From positions 16,666,501-16,730,500 of the forward strand of contig NC_063275.1 in assembly GCF_910591885.1 (NCBI RefSeq): a DNA stretch of 64,000 nt. The letters run 5' to 3'. Positions 12,125 through 22,700 of the stretch are shown piece after piece. The position numbers were made by a program, and so were the translations under genes. The notes under the pieces are model-generated. The model searched no databases. It saw nothing but the letters and a program-made list of their open reading frames with translations, and was not told the origin of the DNA. Within the stretch, counting starts at the first letter, position 1; the number at the start of each line of letters is the position of its first letter. Origin of the DNA: Bombus terrestris (taxonomy: Eukaryota; Arthropoda; Insecta; Hymenoptera; Apidae).

Positions 12125-15100
12125 TCCTTTGAAGTCTTTGAGCGACCGAATTCGCGGGATCGTACGCCGAATGAAATATCGCCGTGGCTCTTTCTACCCG
12201 TCGAGCTTCCAGCGAATCCTTAGCCCGGATATACGTCGAGACCCGCTTACCGGGGATTACTTAGTTTCTCCTCGCAATCGGTTTATTGCGCGACGAACCA
12301 AGACCACGGTCTTTAGTCGCGGCTCCTCTACAGCTTCCGAGAAATTTGCTCGCCTTTTTTGTCACAGCTACTTTCATCGAGAGATTTTTTTCTCCCTGTC
12401 TCACGCCATCAAATTTCTATTCGTGGTATTTCTGTCTAAGCGTGGCAACTCCAAGTATTAGAAAACAAATAAATATTCGTTGTAATACTTCTCTTAATTC
12501 TCGCGTAAATACTCAAAATGCCAGTGTTGTCCAACGACAGTGTAACTAAATTTGAAGATTTAACGCTTAAAACTTTGGCTAAAAATACTGAAAGAACGAA
12601 TGTATTAGAATCAAGTACTAAGTAACGAAAATCCATCTTCAGATTTGCTAAGTATATCGTTTCCAAAGGTTGCAAGGAAGCAAGAGTTCCCCGAAAGTTC
12701 TCAAAATGTGGTCTCGCGAGTAAAAGTCGATCGGTTTCCATTCGGAACTGTGGCGAGCGAACGAAAAGACGCGGTGGAAGGGAACAGACACGCGACTTTT
12801 TCATGTAATCGCGCAGGAAGTCGAAGAGTTACTGCCTGCCGTCGGTATTCGGCCATACGATGGTTTATTCAGGAACAATAGATAGCCCCGCGCAGCATCC
12901 GGGACCTACGTCGAAGAGGAGCGGCCGCATCAAACATTCGATATCGGGGCCACAAATCGGGAAGCCAGACGTCGACGATATATTATGATCGTCGCGGACG
13001 TCCCCGGTGTTCTTTACCGATTCAGCTGCTGTTACTCGAGCATTCATGTCGGAGAAGACGGAGTAGAGAAAAAAAAGGATGAAAAGAAGGAAAAGATCCG
13101 CGAACTTGTTCTCGGAGGTTTCCCTATGGCCTGTTTATTTCATATTGCGTTCAACGTCCTGCACATCTGACGAGGAATCTTGTATCTGGCTCTGGCTTTG
13201 CAATTCGTATCGTCGAGCAATTGTGCAATCGCGATAACTTAATCTCCGATACTCGAATACGGAACAATTCCTGCGTAATGCTGTTACGTCACTTCCATGC
13301 TTGATAATCTAGGATAAGATAATAAATAAACGTTTCTCTACGATTCTCTGATATGCATCTATTCGCGATGAAATTTTTCCAGATAACCACTTCTTGACGG
13401 AGAACGGCTGCTCTTGCACAATCGATCTAATATTTTATATCGATGAACTTTTTAAATTTCCCAATACCAATAAATTTACACGCACGATAATACCAAGTTT
13501 GAAGCAGATAAAGTTTTACGAGTTGATGATCATTGTGCAAGAGAATCTTGAAAGACGAGGATCGATAATATTCTCATTTTCGACTGGGATTGACTACAAA
13601 ATGAATTACAGATCATAGAACTTGCGTAGACGTTAGACACAAAGTCTACGGCTGAGTCTGAGCGACGATGAATCTTCGAAAAAATGTTCGGGCCAGATTC
13701 GTAGAAGCGACAGGTAGCGAAGAACGAGAGGCTCGTAAAATTCGGATTTGCCTGGCCGCGGCGGTCGTTAAGAGAGAGAAATTCAAAACCGTCTTGCGAT
13801 GGTCTCCGCACGATCTGACTTCGGCCGCGGTGCCCTTTTCCACCTTGCCCCTCGGTTCTTCGACGCGATGCTCTTCGAGAGTAATCTACACGGTCGCGGA
13901 GACGATCTATCACTCGTACAACGAAACTTTGACGCGACGTCAAAACGCGGGCCCGTTAATTTTTCATGTCGTTTCACCCGGAACTCACGCCGTAACTGCA
14001 GCGTCCCGCCCCCTTCGCAGCCTGATGCGCGTCTCCTCAACGCTGGTCCAGCAAGTTGTTTCGACGTCGCCATTCATTATTCACCTCCTACACAGCCACG
14101 CTACCTTTCGACACACGGCACGCAGTTGCGCGAGAATACGACCAGGGAAAAGGGACGATCGTGTGTTTTACAAAAACAGCTCAACTTCGTTACAACGGGG
14201 CTGTTTCTATAAACGAGAGACGCACAGTGTTGCAGTTGACGGAAACTTGACTTGGACGTGCATCACTTTTGAATTTTTTAGATCGTTCAAATGGTGAAAA
14301 GTTGTAGGAATTGGTCTTCCATCGAGTTGAAATTATATTTTGCGGAACTATGTTTCGGATTACGTGTGCAATATTCATGAAACATTGAACAAAATTGAAA
14401 AGGACAAGATTAATTACAGGAAGATACGACTGGGCACAACGAGAATCGTTCTATGATTGCTTTCGATATTCCCTGTAATAAATCGCAAAAGCTATCGCTT
14501 TCACCAAACCGCTCCAAGTTCAAAGAGAAAGCGGGTCCCGGGGGATTCGCAGCGTCACCGAGTAGAGACTTCAATTAAACCAACGTAATAAAAAAAAAGT
14601 TACAAAGTCGCGGAAGCCTAATAAAAATCTTTTCCCGCCTACGACTCCGTTAATTACCATAAGTTAATTACAACGACGTGAAAGCAGAGCCACCCCCTTG
14701 CGTCGACTTGCCAACCTCCGCTCCGCTCCCCTCGTCTAAGCCTAGTCTTGTATATGTATCGTATATATATCCGTTAGCTACCACCACTATTGCCACCCCC
14801 TTTGCCCACTTTCGTCATATTTACGAGGCGAACTTTGCTTTAAGCCTGCCGATGTTTTAACTTTATCGCGACCGAAGTATGATTTTACGAGAAGCCCGCG
14901 GGCTAAATATGCCCGCGTCGTAAAATTAACGGCGTTTCCATAAAGGAATCCGGTGTGCTTGCGTTAAAACTCGATAAAAGCCAATAAAGCATCGCCACGG
15001 AGAGCGCAGTTTAGTATAGTTTATCGTCCTTCCCCTTCACGAACTCTCACGAGCTGGTGTCCACAGTTAACCGGTGCCAACCTGCGCCCATTTGCAGCGT

Positions 15101-17340
15101 TCTCGGATAAGACTTACGAGGATTCTAAGGAAGGAGAGTTCGAGGACCTCGCGACCTACGGATCCCGATCCTCCGAGACCCGGGAGGATCTGGTCCCTGC
15201 GCTGTTCGCGAGGAGCCAACGACCAGCTGTTAATTTTTATTGGCTCTGGGTCGAATACGAAAGTTATCGTATTCCTTGCTATTACCTCGTACGAAATCTG
15301 TTAAATCTCGGAGAACACTGCATATCCCGTATCTTTAAAATCCTGCGCCAATATATTTGAGGTAAAGTTCTATTTGCTTTTATACAGTAAAGCGAGCGAA
15401 AAATCTGCGATGGATCCTGTCGAGGGCAATGCTACGTAGAATTTGTTAAACTACTAGGAAACAATAAACTACAGAGAACATTACTGTGAATAGTTGCGTT
15501 AAGGGAAAATTTGATTGAATAAACCTGTGCTCTTAAACTCGAAAAACCTTGCTTTAGGAACTTTGCAGAAGAACCGTAAGACGCGATCGGTCGATCGCAG
15601 GTTGTAGAATCGTCGCACGCACCAAGAGTTCGCGCAGTGACCACGACGTACACGTAAGATAAGTGGTCGATTATCGTCTGTTCGTCGGGTAATGCCACTA
15701 AAAAACAGCATCTCCGTTGGTCGGCAGATAGTGTTGTCTCGGGTTAGTACTCGACGACACGATCATTTTACAACTGAGCTACTATATATTGGTAATGGGT
15801 CGGCTTTATCTGGTAACTCGGTCCTGTGTCCCGTGGAAACGTTGCCTTAGACTTCTATCCCCCTCGTACGTACACACCTGCATTTTTGCACATCGGTATC
15901 TTTATGGTAACATAAAACGGGTTTACCGAGCAATTTAAATGCCGTTCGTCGCATTAACCGCGCGCCTTAATAGATACATTTTTGTAATTCTAAAATTAGA
16001 CGCTCCACAGCGCGAGCGAAGAAGAGTGAGCAATGCGCGCCATGTAATCGTATGTACCGACAAATTAATGTCACTCGTTAGATTCCCTGGAAAGCACGTT
16101 CCTCGAAGTTTCTCCGTGAAAAGGATAGAAAGAATATCGCAGGAAATATAATTAAGGAATTGAATCGTACGAAGGTTCGGTAATACTTGCCGATCGCACA
16201 ACTTCTTCCATACTTTAAAAGCTTGCGACGTCCATTTCGTTCCAATACTGCAACTATCTGCCCTGTTTACCACGAACGAGAATACTCGTCCAATTTTCGT
16301 AAGCAACGCACGCAAAAGGCAAAGGCCAAGAAAGAGCGAGTGTCGTAGCGAGCAGAGAGAGCCGAACGGAAAGGGACACGAACGTCCACATAACTCTGCG
16401 GGATCTAGCGAGCGGGGCACGGAGGCAGGACCAGTACAACAACCCTTTGAAGGTTTATGCCGATTCAGGAACGAGTTGATTCATGAAGACGGGATGGACC
16501 TCCTTGGGATCCGCGGCTCGGTGCCTCCAAGGCCGTGGCGGGTGGTCCCGCGGCTTGATTTCTTGTTTCCTACACCACGCTCGATCTGGCCTGCGTTCTC
16601 CACTATTGCTTTCTCGCTCGAACTCGCCGAAGAACGCGACGGAAGAACGGATCGAGCATGGTCGTAGGACAGTGACAGAGGGAACCAACGACGGGAGAGG
16701 GCAAAAGAAGGGAACGAGGCCGGCATTCCCCGCTGCTGCCCGTATACCTATAGCGATTGTCGATTTAAATGTTTACTAATAACCAAGCTTGTCCCGCAAC
16801 CACCCAGAAGTCGGTCGCTTTGCATTTTTATAAGTACATCTTACGGCCGGTTCCGAGAACGAGAAGACGTTTCATATTCATCCGCCGATGCTGCCGTCGC
16901 CGACCGACTGTCCTCTCCTCTCCGTGATACGAAGAGGACTCCTTCTGGCGCGTATTGTCTCTCTGCTCTCGATGCATTCGCCCACGATTAGCCAGCCACT
17001 GGTATAATCGTTCGCGTTCCATCGTTACTCGTTCGTAAGTCGGATCGTTAGGACGAACGATCTGTTTCGCTGAACGTTGGTGGTATACGCGAGAACACGT
17101 TGGATAAATTCTTCGTTTCCTTTGTATGCAGCTTTGGTAAGTTTAAAGTGAATTATCGGCAAGAAATTATGTAACGGTATCTGCAAAACTGCTCACCTTT
17201 CGCTGATATACCTGAAAGTATCCTTCGTAGTTTCTTCTCACAGATCAAGACAGCAATAGGGGATCGAATGATCGATCGAAGGTACAAGGGATGGATGGGT
17301 AGATAGGGAGGAAGAATGACGAAGGCTTTGAGAGACGTGT
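12125..17340. other. intergenic DNA just downstream of mirr, no gene recognised
   Basis: The longest ORF is 209 codons on the plus strand (13668-14297); it overlaps two minus-strand ORFs, has no recognisable domain and sits in GC-rich DNA, so it is not called. The hairpin at 14883-14925 and paired GTTAATTA sites near 14650-14670 are the visible structures. The rest shows nothing I can name. Confidence 0.55.
14883..14925. repeat. two-stem inverted repeat (hairpin)
   Basis: The outer arms TTTTACGA and TCGTAAAA and the inner arms CGCGGGC and GCCCGCG pair perfectly. A 6-nt one-sided bulge (14891-14896) separates the stems and the loop is 7 nt. Confidence 0.85.
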
Positions 17341-17342
17341 TG

Positions 17343-17357
17343 TTTTTTTTTTTTTTT
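17343..17357. repeat. poly(T) run at mirr 3' end
   Basis: A run of T on the plus strand (A on the transcript strand) just beyond the AATAAA of mirr. Confidence 0.9.
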
Positions 17358-17368
17358 ATAATGATTCG

Positions 17369-17374
17369 TTTATT
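17369..17374 (-). terminator. mirr: candidate poly(A) signal AATAAA for mirr
   Basis: This is the first canonical AATAAA on the minus strand after the mirr stop codon. A genomic A-run on the minus strand (17343-17357) follows about 12 nt downstream, so cleavage is expected near 17350. The A-run also means oligo-dT priming could mislead cDNA-based mapping here. Confidence 0.5.
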
Positions 17375-17782
17375 GCGAAAGGACACAGTCTGCAAGCCAT
17401 CTGCCAATGTGGCATCAACGAGCTCGCGTGAAATTTTGGACACGAATGACTAAAAGGTGATGGCGATCGTTCACTCTCGACATGACATGATATGTTGACA
17501 GTCGCTGCGCCCTGCGGCTGTCGCGTCTCGTTTAACGAGAACACCACGAACCTCCGACGTAGTATCTCCGAGTACATTCGTATTTTTCCCTTTACCTTTC
17601 TGGAAAAGCTGGACACACACACCACCCTGTGTCGCGAACAGATCGGAGCGCGACACAAGTTCCAGGTTCTGTCAGATTACGGGCGGAGTCGGGCGTGTTC
17701 GACGATAGAGCGTCGCTTGCGAAATCGACCGAAACAAAAAAGTCGGAGATAGGAAACGAATAGAAGAAAAAATAAAGGGAAA

Positions 17783-17806
17783 GAAGAAAGAAAGAAAGAA
17801 AGAAAA
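17783..17806. repeat. GAAA microsatellite
   Basis: Tandem AAAG/GAAA units within the probable mirr 3'UTR. Confidence 0.9.
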
Positions 17807-18073
17807 ACGCGTGGCGAACGATGCGTCGTCGATTATTATTATCACGATCTGCGACAGTTTCTCCAGGATTCGTCGCGCTAAAGCGCTCTCGAACAATAAA
17901 TAAATAATACTTACGTACGGAGAAACTCAGGCGCAAGACGCACGCTTTCAACGTGGTTTTCCTCGCACGGATTGTGCTCCTCCGTAATCTGTCACAGTAA
18001 TTAACGATCTATACACCGTCATGATCGACCGAGTTTACGTGAATCGATAATGTTATAATAAACATCGCGATAA

Positions 18074-18120
18074 CAATAATAATAATCCATAATAATAATA
18101 ATCATAATAATAATAATAAT
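18074..18120. repeat. AAT microsatellite
   Basis: Interrupted AAT triplet repeat within the probable mirr 3'UTR, with two ATC-type interruptions. The transcript strand reads ATT repeats. Confidence 0.95.
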
Positions 18121-18232
18121 CGTCTTCGTCGTTAGTATGAATTATGATCTCCAATATTATAATAATAATATCGTACCTACTCTACATACAATACATACAC
18201 TGGCCGGACGTTCTCTACTGGGCCCTCTCTAC

Positions 18233-18240
18233 TATTTACA
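18233..18240 (-). promoter_or_regulatory. Pumilio response element in mirr 3'UTR
   Basis: TGTAAATA on the transcript strand matches the TGTANATA consensus. It sits about 620 nt after the stop codon. Binding by Pumilio is an inference from the motif only; an octamer with one free position is not rare in AT-rich DNA. Confidence 0.35.
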
Positions 18241-18856
18241 AACGCATAAATAATTATTAATTATTATCGTGTATTTATATATATAGTATTCTTTATGTAT
18301 AATATTACTGCATAGTAGACACGCCTAGGATAGTGTATCTTTTTTCTTCGTATTTTTTTGTCTTATTTTCCTTTTAAACCGCGATTAGCTGCGCTGCTGC
18401 TCTACGGAAGAGATAAACGAGCCTACCATTCCATCTTTCCATCTTTTTTTTTTCATCTATCATCGACCGATTTCCGACCTTTCTTTCTCTGCTTTCCGAC
18501 CTTTCTTACTGCGGACAGAAGAAAAATTCGCGACGAAGGACGAGAGAAAATAGGAATCAAGGAGAGAGGGGCAGGATATACCAAAGGATCGAGGGAAGCG
18601 AAAGGAATCCAAAAGGCGAAGAAGATAATGTGAGAGAGACAGAGACTAGGAACGGTGGAGAGAGATCAGGGACTTGAGGGGCAGTACATATCATGTATCT
18701 CGTTCCGACGTTCTTCGTTCAGTTACTGTACACTAATTACAAGAATGTAGTCTCTGATTATTATTGTCATACACACCACACAACGCGCGAACGGCTGCGC
18801 GGCGAACCGTCCCTCGAAACTTCGATTAATAGTAATTAGTCCATCGTCCAGGGGAA

Positions 18857-19779
18857 TCACACTCGCCCCGGTGACTTGAGCTCTTGCGTAGACGGTAGGC
18901 TTCCGCTCGGATGGGGCGACAGATCGGACCCACCGGAGGACGTCGTTGACGACGACGACGGAGACAAACCCGAAGTCGCGGTGGTCAGAAGCACGCCGCC
19001 TCCACCGGGGACACCGCTAGCCCCGTTGATCGAAAAAGATTTAACATTACCACTCGCTGACACAGCCGACGCGGAGGTCGTCAGTATACTGGGAGCCGTG
19101 GAAGGAGGCATCACCCCACTCAGACCGCCCAAGGTTCTCGAATAAGTTTCCAACAAGGCCATATCTCCGGATCCAAGGTGAGAAGCACCGTACAGGTTTC
19201 GGTAGAAATCCGGGTGCCGAACGAACTGCGTTCCCGAGTGCATAGCTGGATGAAGAGGATGATGAGGTGGCAAACGACTCGCCAGAGGGCTCACCAGCTT
19301 TCCGCCACCGCCACCTCCACCTGCGACTCCACCACCACCTCCGCCGCTTCCGCTATAAGGAGACGAGAGACCAGTCATCGCGGTCGGTGTAGGACTCTGC
19401 TGTTCACCGTCTTTGCTCGCCATGTCGGCCAAAGACCAGATCCTCGGTTTCGTGGTGACCCCACTGCCCGTAGACGACGCGGTCGTGGTCGGTGGAAGAT
19501 GACTACTGGGCGGCGTGCTTTCCGGGGAAGGATGGCGCAGCAGTCGACCATGAGACGACGCAAGATACGCGGGATGCTGAAGCTGTAATGGATGCCTAGG
19601 CTCCCTCTGATCGTATAGGCACTCCGGGCTATCTGGACCGCTATCTGCTCGCGACTCGCTCCATTCGCTCTCTGTTCTACCTTGGACACCGGTGGACCCA
19701 CCGCTAGTGCCAAGAGAGTCCATCCGATGGGCCGGTCGCTCTCCGTCCTCGCTTGATCCGGTACCCGAATCCTTTGAGT
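18857..19779 (-). CDS. mirr: mirr coding exon 5 (C-terminal region and stop)
   Basis: The acceptor CTGCCACAG precedes 19779 and the frame ends at TGA (18859-18857). The exon is 923 nt and encodes residues 317-623. It starts DSKDSGTGSSEDGE, then has ESEWSESR (353-360), KPRIWSLADMA (427-437; an Iroquois-conserved motif), Gly-rich runs at 462-467 and 470-476 from GGN repeats, a His/Pro-rich part, and a Ser-rich tail ending SPGRV. The Gly/Ser-rich low-complexity parts are likely to vary in length between species. I infer a disordered cofactor-binding region. Confidence 0.93.
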
Positions 19780-22700
19780 CTGTGGCAGAGAATAGGATTT
19801 GTCTTTGGGCAATGAAAGGGGAAAGGATTGTCGGGAGACGACGCGTTTTGTTAGGAGTAAGAAAGGGATGTATAGAATCGATGAAAAGGTGGAGAAAGGT
19901 AGGCGGATGTTTGCCATGGTTCTTACCTAGCCGGTCTTTCTCGTCCACGCTCTTTCTTCCGCTGTCGTCGTCTTCGTTGTTGTTGTCCTCGTCCTCGACC
20001 CTATTCCTCGGCTCCCATGTCATCTTGTTCTCTTTTTTCAAACGTCTCCGCGCATTCGCGAACCACGTAGACACCTGAGTCAGAGTCATCTTCGTGATAA
20101 TGGCCAGCATGATTTTCTCGCCCTTTGTTGGATACGGATTCTTCTTATGATCGTTCAACCAGGCCTTTAACGTACTCGTCGTTTCCCGCGTCGCGTTTTT
20201 TCGTCTGGCGCCATTTAGATCCATCCCATAACTGAAACAGATCAAAGTAGGCGGCTGTTCAGTATCAAAGTCTATCGTCCTGTCCCCGTTTCGCGTTAAA
20301 CTTTCAGTTTTCCTTTCCGAAAGATCAGTGATGTTCTCCTGTAAAATCGAGAAACCTATACGGGATTAAACACGTTTCACCGGCCAATACTAAGAGGAGA
20401 CTCGAGGCAACGAATCGAACCAAGTTTTTAATAGGAGCCACTCGTTCATCTTTTTATTAAATTCTTCGACATCGGTCGCTTTCATCGTCGTACGATGCAC
20501 GTTACCCGGATATGTAAGGCGGTCGGGAACGTACACAGGTCGCGATACGTTATACGAGCGAGTTGGATAACAGAGACACATTGCGGGGAAGAGGGGAACC
20601 GGAGGAGGAGGAGAAACGTAGAAGAAGAAGAAGAAGAAGGCAAAGCCTCCGGTGGAAGCTCGTGTCGGGAAACTTATCCAATCGTGAGGCTCGTTACGCC
20701 TCCCCCCGGTGCTCGGTATAAAAGTCCGAGTCCTGCTCGGTTAGAGGAACGATATAAGCGGGTAGCTACTACTTTCATCCCGAGAGCAGATCTCTATCTA
20801 ACGGTTTAAGCTCCTTCCTTCCATCGCGGTCGTAGAGGAGTGGAGTGGAAAGGAGCGTAGCAAGAGAGAAAGAGAACACGATTCGTTTCGTTTCACCCTT
20901 CGGCGCGCCTCGCCCAGACCGTCCGGAGCGACCGACCCCCTGGGATCCCATTACTAAAAGACTAACCCTTATCAAAGATTAAACTTCGGTATAACTGCTG
21001 AATCGACGGGATCGAAATTAAATTTTCCAGCGGCGAGCACGGCTGGGAGATGCTTACTCCCTTCTTCTTTTTCCATCTTTGCTCGGCTCTTGGCTTTTTT
21101 TCCTTGTTCCACCCCTTGCGACATCTCGACATCTTTTCCAACGTTGCGGTCTTCCGCCCTGTGTTTCTTTATTTTCTCTCCTCTGACGTAAACGGATGAA
21201 TATATTTTCTTAAGAGTTTTAACGTATCTTTTTTCTTTTCTAAGGACATACGAATTGGACAAAATTTAAGAAATTTCTACCCACGTAAGATCCAGCCTCG
21301 GCGCAAAAATACGAAACGACGAGATACCGTTAGTCGAAATCCCAATAGACTCGACACGGAAGCTCACCTTCGTCGACGGCGATGCCCCGTGACGGGCAAC
21401 CGCCATTATTGAGCTTCATTTTCACCCTCTTTCGTTCCAGCGAGCTGGGAAGAAGATACGGGGGAAGAAGAGAGGCAGGCGTGTGTGGACGCGCGACTGA
21501 CGTGTCGACGGATCGAGCGGGTTGGGGAGATGGTCGCGACGGGATGAGATGGGAAATTAATAAAACTGTCACTTATCTGCCCCTCCCCGGGGCAGGGCTA
21601 CACGCGCTATCTGCCGTCTCTTCTGTCTTCCTTTCGCCCCTATCTTTCCGTGCCGATTGTGTTCACTTCGCGGCCCCATCTGTCTCTCTCTTCCACCGTT
21701 GTACCGAAGTCTGTACGCGGGATTCGCAGCAGCTGAAACGAGGCGCTAAACATTTCAATTTGACATCACAGCCGCCTCCGCGAGAGTGTAGATGTAACGT
21801 GGTCGTTCGCGAGCGCGCGCACTCATACACGCGCGTTTCTCCCAGGATACGCTCTATCCTCTTTGTTCTCTAGGCTATCATATCCTACGTTCTGTCCTAT
21901 CCTATCCATCCGGCAAAAGCGTCGAGGGTCGAAGGCTCGTACACGCGCGCAAAGAGAGCGAAAGAGTGGAGACGGCAAACGGGAGAAGTAGGAAGAGACG
22001 GAGGAGGAGAGAAGGAGGCGAGAGAGGTGGGCCATAGCACGGCGCGGCGTACCGGTGATACAGAGAGGAACAGGAAGATAGAAAAGTGGCGAGAGAAAGA
22101 GAGGCGAGGATGGCTTAACTCCGGTCTGTTTGCGAGGAGCAAATGGCGTTCTGCAGTTATTTTAAAATTCAGCCGGTGGCAGGGGGTGCGGATCGGATTA
22201 AAAAATCAGAGTGGAAGCTTGTTTCTCATGATAACAGCCAGCCGCCCCCGAGAGCGGGAACTGCTGCTGCTTTCTACCGATTCCGTCTCCCTGCCAGCTA
22301 CTGCCAACCCCCCGCGTTTGTCGAGCCTCTATCTCTCTGCCTCTTCCGCGTCCGTTCGTCTCTCTCTTCCACATTTCGTTTCTCTGTTTCCTTTTCCTCT
22401 TGTGTGCTAGAGCGCTCCAACTTTTTCCATCTCTTTCCACACGACGCGACGCGATGCGACGCGACGCCTCGCTTCTCTGTAACGCTTCTCTTCCAATCTG
22501 TCTCTCGCTCGGCCTCCGGTATCGCCATACAACCATCGCGAACGCATACACCAAAGGGCATTTCGTCGACCGCTTTAAATACGGCCGCTGCATGCGCGCC
22601 AAACCGTTCTCCCGTTCCCGCATATAGAGACGTGTCGTGTATATCTATATACAAATCGTATTATATACGCGTATATAGGCACAGCTATGATCGTACGTGC

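Larger units (their letters stand above)
17350..18856 (-). other. mirr: probable mirr 3'UTR
   Basis: About 1.5 kb of AT-rich, non-coding sequence lies between the stop codon and the first canonical poly(A) signal on the minus strand. It contains an AAT microsatellite, a GAAA microsatellite, a Pumilio-type octamer (18233-18240) and an ATTTATTTA AU-rich element (near 17896-17905, minus strand). These are features common in 3'UTRs of post-transcriptionally controlled developmental genes. The end is inferred; alternative, shorter 3' ends using a TATAAA variant near 18274 are possible. Confidence 0.55.

Noticed and set aside
13668..14297. 209-codon ATG-initiated ORF on the plus strand
   Set aside because: No recognisable domain, two minus-strand ORFs are open over the same GC-rich DNA, and one ORF of this length is not surprising by chance in a window this size.
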